Source: Crenothrix polyspora (GTDB lineage: Bacteria > Pseudomonadota > Gammaproteobacteria > Methylococcales > Methylomonadaceae). Taken from it: 64,000 nt of DNA. Below, piece after piece: positions 63,323-64,000 of the stretch. Where the stretch lies: assembly GCF_900163755.1 (NCBI RefSeq), contig NZ_FUKI01000165.1, positions 1 through 64,000 of the forward strand, read 5' to 3'. Each line of letters begins with the position of its first letter. Positions within the stretch are counted from its first letter, which is position 1. Made by a program: the position numbers and the translations under genes. Below the pieces are notes generated by a model that had not been told where the DNA came from, searched no databases, and saw only the letters and a list, made by a program, of their open reading frames with translations.

Positions 63323-64000
63323 ATGATCAGGCTGACTTATGCCAGTACGGCAACCCATAAATGGAGTGCAGAAGATTTATTAAAACTGTTGAAGCAATGC
63401 CGAACCAATAACGGTGCCAAAAATATTACCGGCATTCTGCTGTATGCCAATGGCACGTTTTTTCAAGTGCTGGAAGGCGATGAGGCAACCGTTGAAAGCG
63501 TGTACCAAAAAATAAAACAAGGCCCGCGTAACCGGGAATGTACGGTTATTGAAAAACAAGCCATCACCGAACGGGCATTTCCCTACTGGAGCATGGGATT
63601 TGAAAAAATAAATGCTAAAGAACTGCATAAAATGGACGGTCTTAGCGACTTTTTTGAACATGATTTTACGCCGGCAGGTTTCGTATCCCATAAAAATATT
63701 ATTGGCCCCTTGTTGACTCACTTGCGTGCCAAGCTGATAAAGCAGGTGAGCGCGAGCAGTCATGAAGAACTGCCTTTGGAGCATGAAGACCCGTTTATAC
63801 GGTTGTTACATGGCACTATCCGTGTTGGGGTAAAGTTTTTGTCATTCCTCATGGTCATCGTCATTGTGCTGAGTATTTTTGATGTGCTGTACACCATTTG
63901 GGACAAGATCAGCGACCCACCGTATCTACTGTTAACAACCAACGATTTATTAGAAACCTTCGGATCTTTTCTGGCTGTGTTAATCGCTATCGAAATTTTC
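63323..64000 (+). CDS. BLUF blue-light sensor fused to a PsiE-like membrane domain (partial)
   Basis: 226 codons open to the window end. Strong GGAGGA 7 bases before ATG. Residues 1-95 are a BLUF domain with flavin-site residues Tyr6, Asn34 (NITGILLY), Gln48 (FFQVLEGD), and Trp89/Met91 (YWSMGF). From about 165 there are hydrophobic helices (VKFLSFLMVIVIVLSIFDVL; LLETFGSFLAVLIAIEIF) resembling the PsiE family of phosphate-starvation membrane proteins. BLUF proteins bind FAD and signal through the Tyr-Gln pair in blue light. The fusion suggests a light-controlled membrane protein. The C-terminus is beyond the window. Confidence 0.85.
   Translation, partial: MIRLTYASTATHKWSAEDLLKLLKQCRTNNGAKNITGILLYANGTFFQVLEGDEATVESVYQKIKQGPRNRECTVIEKQAITERAFPYWSMGFEKINAKELHKMDGLSDFFEHDFTPAGFVSHKNIIGPLLTHLRAKLIKQVSASSHEELPLEHEDPFIRLLHGTIRVGVKFLSFLMVIVIVLSIFDVLYTIWDKISDPPYLLLTTNDLLETFGSFLAVLIAIEIF

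Overview
The window comes from a gammaproteobacterium of moderate G+C. FNR, a Blc-type lipocalin, a PsiE-like domain, Egt genes and abundant TTCGACAAGCTCAGCACGAA palindromes would suit the Methylococcales or relatives, but no marker gene fixes the taxon and I hold this loosely. About 58 kb is one large specialised-metabolism locus. No rRNA, tRNA or CRISPR array is visible.

Left part (0.3-16.7 kb): a B12-type radical SAM enzyme; egtB-egtD (ergothioneine type) with a class V PLP enzyme close by; an atypical P-type ATPase and a degenerate P-type ATPase without a phosphorylation site; a cluster of palindromic repeats; a lone ABC membrane domain; a SyrD/PvdE-like ABC exporter preceded by a coupled 37-codon ORF; a DUF1579-like protein; homoserine dehydrogenase; an ACT protein; and an outer-membrane barrel. 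A 3.67-kb module (ATP-grasp ligase plus a second atypical P-type ATPase) follows, bracketed by a 65-bp direct repeat.

Core (20.7-43.8 kb): an uninterrupted operon of a clavaminate-synthase-like Fe/2OG dioxygenase, a histidine-ammonia-lyase-type MIO enzyme (Ser-His and Asn-Gln-Glu-Asp signatures), PKS1 (AMP-ligase-ACP-KS-AT-DH-KR-ACP), PKS2 (KS-AT-DH-ER-KR-ACP-alpha-oxoamine synthase), a third intact atypical P-type ATPase, an SDR, a methyltransferase and an unknown protein. The simplest reading is a polyketide primed by urocanate, extended twice with malonyl units and released as an alpha-amino ketone. The sequence shows the domains; the chemistry is inference.

Right part (44-59 kb): a leucine-rich-repeat protein, DoxX, a fragment and a Tat-exported amidohydrolase (possibly a passenger block), then more likely pathway genes: a fused double haem-oxygenase-like diiron protein, an SRPBCC protein, an ArgA kinase domain without its acetyltransferase, a vanadium haloperoxidase-family protein, a second unknown ~420-residue protein, a second DUF1579-like protein, a Rieske oxygenase that has lost its Rieske ligands, and two near-duplicate secreted proteins. 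The last 4 kb hold a serine-less alpha/beta hydrolase, fnr, a DUF2934 protein, a photolyase remnant, blc and a BLUF-PsiE membrane protein cut by the window end.

A recurring promoter element, CTTAAC-N4-CTTAAC or GCAAC-N4-CTTAAC on a 10-bp period, lies in seven intergenic regions from 6.4 to 59.1 kb. It ties these units into one probable regulon resembling those of OmpR/PmrA-type response regulators. No cognate regulator lies in the window.
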